Assembly (NCBI GenBank): GCA_905250125.1
Contig: CAJNOL010000604.1
Span: forward strand, 1-64,000
DNA length: 64,000 bases
Origin: Rotaria sordida
Lineage: Eukaryota > Rotifera > Eurotatoria > Philodinida > Philodinidae
Reading direction: 5' to 3'
Shown: positions 58,661-64,000 of the stretch, piece after piece
Numbering within the stretch: the stretch's first letter is position 1
How the letters are laid out: each line of letters begins with the position of its first letter
Made by a program: the position numbers and the translations under genes
The notes under the pieces: model-generated
Told to the model about the DNA's origin: nothing
Seen by the model: the letters and a program-made list of their open reading frames with translations, nothing else
Databases searched by the model: none

Positions 58661-61600
58661 AACGACAAATTTTTATTCTTCAATTTTACTGATTAGAATA
58701 CATCAAATGAATAAAAAATTTTATTTCAAAATTGATGATTCATTCGTTTTTATATTATTTGGCTTTCCTAAACTAGAAATTTAACAAGAAATAATAATGT
58801 ATTAGAGGGTGAACATTATCATTCTTTTTACTTATGTTTCTGACACTTTATATTTGAAGATGAATTGATGTCATCTAGAAAATAGTTTATTCTATTTTCT
58901 TATCAAATTTTTTTAATGAATAAATCTGATTACGATATGATTGATTATGTTCAGATTTTGTCTTGATGTTATCATTTTTAAATAGTTAAAAACAGCTTCA
59001 TCAGTATGACAATTGTAATAATTATTTCATATTGACAAAAAAGATGCGATGCTGGTTATAGAAGAATATCGATTTATATTAATGTAAATATCGTTCATTT
59101 TGATGTATTGTTAAAAGGCAAAATCATGTACAGATGCCTTATCTATTGATGACGAAACAGTTGTTATTGCTATTTTGTCATCGAATTCTTTGACATAAAT
59201 AGCATTTACTTATTTACTATTGCTTTTCTATTCAGTGAATACTTTTAATACATTTCTGTATTGATGGAACTCTTTTAATGAGCAACATGTTTTCTTTTCA
59301 TTGATTGATGTCGTTTGATTTTATAGTATTCATATTGATATTTCTTCTTTTTTTTGACAGGATTAAATATTCTAGTAGAATTCTAAATATTTTCAGCAAA
59401 TCTATAAAATAACAACGGAAGAATTAATTTATAATTGTCCAATAAGTTATCATAATTTGTACTTATTTAATTTTTTATATTATGCGAAGTAGTAGTATGA
59501 GTTTTCTCAAGCCATATATTAAACTATTGTACTTAATGATGTGATGATTTTAACCACAAAGATTCTTGTACTTTGATTATCAAGCTAGCCTAAGTTTTAG
59601 GCTAATAGTAGAAAAAAACGCTCTCCATTTCTGAAGAAATATTCTGTTCGATGCTAAGAAAATTGATAATGATGAAGTAATGTAAACTGTGCCTTCCTCA
59701 AAGATCACAGTACAAAATAGTAAAATAAAGGTGATTCTCTTCTCGACAAACCAAGTTGAATGACTGCTGTGTCTACATGCTAACCACGAATGATGAAATG
59801 AACAATGCATCATCATCTTTTGAAGTTTGTTGAAACGTGTTGACAAAAATTTTCTTAAAAATCATTGTCGGTAAGTCTCCTCGACTTCTAAATAACTTTT
59901 ACGACTTAATTCATTGTGAATTTTTTTAATAATACACGATCTACTAGTAAATCATGTAAAGGAAAAGAAAAGATAGTTCTTGGTTTAAACTTGGCATTTT
60001 TATTTTTGTTCAAATACGATAGACGTAGTTATTTGTAACAAACTAACATTTTTCCTCTAAGAAAATGAAATTAAACAGTCTGAATCCTTTTTGTGCTACA
60101 AAACAAAAAGAAGAGATTTTTCCCTATTTAATACATGAATTGAATTCTAAATTAGTTCATAAAATAATTTAATGAAAACGATATAAGCTCAATCACAGTA
60201 AAACTCTTTCACTTTTCTAAATATAGAACGTTAATGATCTTGATAAATTTTTTATTTACACATATTTTGCTAATCTGTAAAGACCATTTATATACCTTCC
60301 ATGGTAATTTAAGGTTCATATTATGATAATCGCAATCACAAAAAATACAGAATTTTTCTTTTATTTTAAATAGTTACTGACAAATAAGATAATACATAAA
60401 ATATGCACAATAAATTAATTTCTTTTCAATAAGAAAGTTTATCTTTCTACTGAACAGAAAAGTATGCAAGTATAATGAATCAATCATTACAAGCTAGTAG
60501 GTTGAATAGATTAAACTTGATGAAAATATAATGTTTTATTGTAATAAAAGTTTTTTGGTGTTTTTAATAAAAACAACAAACACAATGGAAAGTGTTATCA
60601 TTAGCTCGTTCATTGTCAATTCTTTATTTATAAAACATATTTGATTGGTTATGAATTTTTTTTTCTTAGTACATCGAATGTTTATGTAAAGACGAACAAA
60701 ACAAAATTTCTGTAAGGAATCATTCATAAAGAACGCTTAGGAAAAATCGCATCTTTTGACCTGCATTTCAGTTCAGATTTGTCCCGTTTTATCGACCAAT
60801 TCTCCTACCAGTAGAATTCATCGGATGCAAAAACTTCGAATCCGAATCCGCCTAGGTTCGTGTCTGGGACCAACTCGACGAGTTTAATGTTCAATATAAA
60901 AAACCTTTCAGAAAAAGCCAACTTGTTCAAATATACTAACTCTCTTTTATTGAACACCAGCTAATTAAATAAATCAATACATATAAAAAAAGACAAAACA
61001 CACATATCATGAAATATAACCTATTGCAAAGTTTTTTGTTTTTTAAATACGTTGTATTTTAATGAATACAAAATAGTAAAACCAAAAAATGAAGTTCAAT
61101 ATAAATGTCATTCGAAAATATCATGTAACTGCTCCAGAAGATAACTATCTACTCATCTAGCATAATCTTGAATTATTTCAACACCGTATTCATATTCAAC
61201 TGATTCATTCACTTCATTTCCTATTTAAAAATGCTCTTCAGAACACACTAACCTTGAAAATTTAGCCAAAACTTGTGTGACAAGAAAATGAAAATATTCA
61301 TAGTAAGCGTCTGGACGTCCAGAAATATTTGGCTTCCTTTCTCTCTATCCAAATTCGTCCAGTTTTGACGGATCATCCGTCCTTCCATTACCTGGATGAT
61401 CTTTATGCATGACTCCTAAGTAAATTGAATTTACATTCATTTGCAATAAATCAAAACTGTCGTCTAACAAGAACAACGTGATGTCTCTGGAAAAAATAAT
61501 TTGTGTCGTTAAATTTATTTCAAAAAATCATTACTGACTATCTTTATTATGTTTATTAAACATAGATATCAAAAGCTTAATTGAAAATTCTATCAAACAT

Positions 61601-62857
61601 AAGAATAATATATAAAGTAGAAGTGACATATCATCATTTTTATCTGCAATTTGTTATATTTTATAAAAGTGACTAATTTTTTTAAATCTTTGAATTAGAG
61701 CGTATTATAGATTTAACATATGATTTAATATTAACATAATATGAAGGTTTTAATAATCCAGACATTATTTTTCTTATGCATGCATGATATTCATCATTTA
61801 TCTCGAGAAAAAGATCCTGCTGTTTGGAGAAAAAGAAATCTCCAAGTAAAATAAATACGTGTTTGTCATTTTTGTTTATGACAGGTGCGCCATACATAAT
61901 AGCATGCTCCGTATTTTTCTTGTTGTTTTGTCCACGTTTATAGGTAGAAAATTACAATTAGTATCAAACGATACGTTGTTCGATTCTCAATAAAATCACA
62001 TGAGAACATTAGATCTAATCCTCAAACTTATTGAGAGAATCGGCGAACACTGAGCTTCTCTCATATGTGTCGATTTTTTAGAGGACTTTTTCCAAAGCAA
62101 TTTTTGATACTTTGTTATTTTGTTTTGAGCAGGCGAAACATGATATAGAAACTATATTGTGATAATAGACACAGCTCTTTGTCTAGATGTGCACTGATGG
62201 ACATTTCCAAAGAACGTTAATACACAGAAACGAGTTTTTTCATATTGAGTAATAAATAGTATATTTAGTGGAAATATTCATTTTCACTCAGTGCACACTA
62301 AAACTTCTGTTATGCACGTTTCATCTTCCGTGGAAACTGATCGAAACTTTACATTAAAATATTTCATTCTGACCGTCTTTTATCAAATTTCCAGAATCGG
62401 CAAGATTATTGATTTGAGGTGATAGTTATCGCAAACTTTCATAAGAACAGTCGAGCTTTCTCTACATATCGGTTTATAATAGAACAGTTGATTCTTAAAG
62501 ATTTGCAAGCGCAGCCATCGATCGACAAACACCCAAATACGAGTTGTTGTATGCTAGAAATGGGCACTTATTGTAGAAGCTGAATGCTGTTCGATTCTCA
62601 CGACTGCTTTTAAGGTTAGATTTAATGTTCCCTCGCGATTTTGTAGAGAATTGAATAGCAACTCTTTTGAGGTTAAGCGTAGTTCTCTATCTACAAACAT
62701 GACCAAAATAAATAAAAAATATGGATGATATCATTATTTATGGTGTACTCGTTTTTTCAAACAAATAATGCATCCTTCAAGGTTGTTTTATATAATATAA
62801 TAACAAAGAAATCTAAAAAAATAAAACAGTTTTAGAAATTAATTTTAGATTATTAAG
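58661..62857. other. Long noncoding stretch upstream of the tetraspanin gene
   Basis: About 4.2 kb of AT-rich DNA. Open frames (59580-59846, 60536-60727, 61682-61897, all minus) have no recognised motif. A short inverted pair (GTTCGATTCTCAATAA against TTATTGAGAGAATCGGCGAAC) lies at about 61,979-62,048. No tRNA or other RNA gene was recognised. Confidence 0.45.
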
Positions 62858-64000
62858 ATGGGTCATGGTAGTATGAGTTATCAATTGAAAACTGTTCGTT
62901 TAATAATGATATTAGTTAATGTGATATTTTTTGTAAGTTCAATAATTCTATTGTTTTGATTTTAATTTTTATAGAATTCTTTATCTAGTTGACCGGTGCA
63001 ATTTTATTAGGTGAAGGTATTGATCTCCTAATTAGTGGACGTTTTCACAATTTTACAGAATTTATATCACGTGTTCAAAGTATGTTACTAAATAATAGTT
63101 CAAGTGAACAACTAAATTGATTTCATACGATATTATTTATAGGTTCAAATAATACAAAGAATAATGTGTTATCTGATGAAATTTTGTACATAATTATGAT
63201 CATTCCCAGTTTTATACTTCTATCAATTGGTTTTTTTGGTTGTTCTGGTGCAATAACTCAAATACAATGTCTTTTATTTTGTGTAAGTGCATAGCGGTGA
63301 ACATAAGTTTAGAGTAGTTGTATTTTTGAGTTTTATTCTCGCTAGTAATAATTAATAAGCATCTAAAAAAACATTCGTGTAGCTAAAAAGATTCTCTATC
63401 AGGATTGGCAGGTCCGAAGATTTTTAAAAAATTTTTGAACGGGGTCTGCGGAAGACAAAGATCCATAAAACCAGCTTACTGACTTCCATTCGAAGCTTTT
63501 GGAAAACGATTTTATTTGATAGAGTGAATAATTCTGAGCAAAATGAGACATCTCCGACTTTCTCATGACCTTCCTTCATCCAACTACATTCAATCTACAG
63601 AACACGCCAAAGCGTCAAACAGGGCAAAACCATTGCAATTTTCAATAAAAATAAGGGAACAATGCTTCTTGAACCTTCTGTAAATTGAATGTAGTTCGAT
63701 GAAGGAACATTATGGAAAGATCAGAGACATCTCATTTTGTTCTATTAAATAAAAACTTTTACCAAAAGCTTCGAGTGGAAGTTAGAAAGCTGGTTTTAGG
63801 GAGGTCTTGATTTTTCGCAGATTCTCATCCAAGCACTTTTGTTGGAGTCTTCGAGATTACCAATCCTGATAGTAACCCGTTTCAGCTACACAAATACTTT
63901 TTTCAAATCCTTGCTAGCTACTATCATCGAAAAGGTTTTGGATTTTTTAGTATTCTTTTATTATTGGAATAAATTTAATGTTTCAAATGACAATAACTAT
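62858..64000 (+). CDS. Tetraspanin, 5' part (runs off the window)
   Basis: Four-pass membrane organiser protein. Exons are 62858-62932, 62989-63079, 63143-63282 and 63951 onward, in consistent frame. TM1 spans the exon 1/2 junction (RLIMILVNVIFF then LTGAILLGEGI), the usual N-x-x-F...TG-x-x-L-L-x-x-G arrangement. TM2 (IIMIIPSFILLSIGFFGCSGAI) ends in the family GCxGA signature, followed by TQIQCLLF and TM3 (YSFIIGINLMFQMTIT) in exon 4. The small loop carries possible N-glycosylation sites (NFT). The large extracellular loop with the CCG motif is beyond the end, so the subfamily and intactness cannot be judged. The TAA-rich intron 3 (63283-63950) is enlarged by an inverted-repeat element. Confidence 0.8.
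63377..63891. mobile_element. Long inverted-repeat element in a tetraspanin intron
   Basis: Begins GTGTAGCTAAAAAGATTC and ends with the complement of GTGTAGCTGAAACGGGTT. CTATCAGGATTGG lies near both ends in opposite orientation. Inner pairs include CTTCATCCAACTACATTCAAT against ATTGAATGTAGTTCGATGAAG. Arms are about 230 bases and moderately diverged. No coding capacity. It accounts for most of the 668-base intron. Confidence 0.75.

Noticed and set aside
1..64000. tRNA, rRNA and CRISPR arrays
   Set aside because: No cloverleaf with A/B boxes, no rRNA core sequence and no regular direct repeats with unique spacers were seen. GTTCGATTC-like matches near 61,980 and 62,590 lack the rest of a tRNA.

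Overview
This is AT-rich eukaryotic nuclear DNA from a small-intron animal. Splice junctions that follow GT...AG join exons of 50-400 bases across introns mostly 45-90 bases long. The genes are animal genes: a POU class IV factor, a metabotropic GABA-B receptor, an anoctamin and a tetraspanin. Compact introns, many decayed gene copies, small inverted-repeat elements and a large reducing polyketide/fatty-acid-type synthase fit a bdelloid rotifer. That assignment is inference; no marker in the window proves it.

Layout. From 0.25 to 26 kb is a dense block of intact genes: ribosomal protein eL13 (-), anoctamin-10-like (+, 15 exons, 652 aa), a small single-pass membrane protein (-), a decayed MULE/FLYWCH transposon with nested elements (8.4-11.0 kb), POU4/Brn-3 (-, 401 aa), a coiled-coil protein (+, 387 aa) tail-to-tail with a roadblock-type dynein light chain (-, 104 aa), and GABA-B receptor subunit 1 (+, 939 aa). 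A 4-kb intergenic stretch with a hAT-like MITE and a GC-rich repeat follows. From 30.2 to 39.8 kb (-) is a four-exon gene for a 2,770-aa KS-AT-DH-ER-KR-ACP-TE megasynthase.

From 40 kb on the character changes. There are minisatellites in opposed orientation (40.8-42.0 kb), a 138-bp tandem repeat, another direct/inverted repeat group, and a run of pseudogenes. These are a PDPR-like FAD/aminomethyltransferase gene (46.4-51.4 kb) split by a foldback element, an orphan S28-peptidase exon, a frameshifted DUF4385 gene of bacterial/viral type, and an Ig-superfamily gene. A 633-bp long-TIR element and long empty stretches lie between them. A tetraspanin gene (+) starts at 62.86 kb and runs off the end.

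Functionally the genes are not an operon or pathway. The most informative observations are the complete megasynthase and two transposon insertions with clean target-site duplications. One is an 8-bp-TSD hAT MITE in the MULE pseudogene; the other is a 9-bp-TSD foldback element in the PDPR pseudogene. In both, removing the insert and one TSD copy restores a continuous reading frame locally. All spliced coordinates were worked out by hand from frame and splice motifs.
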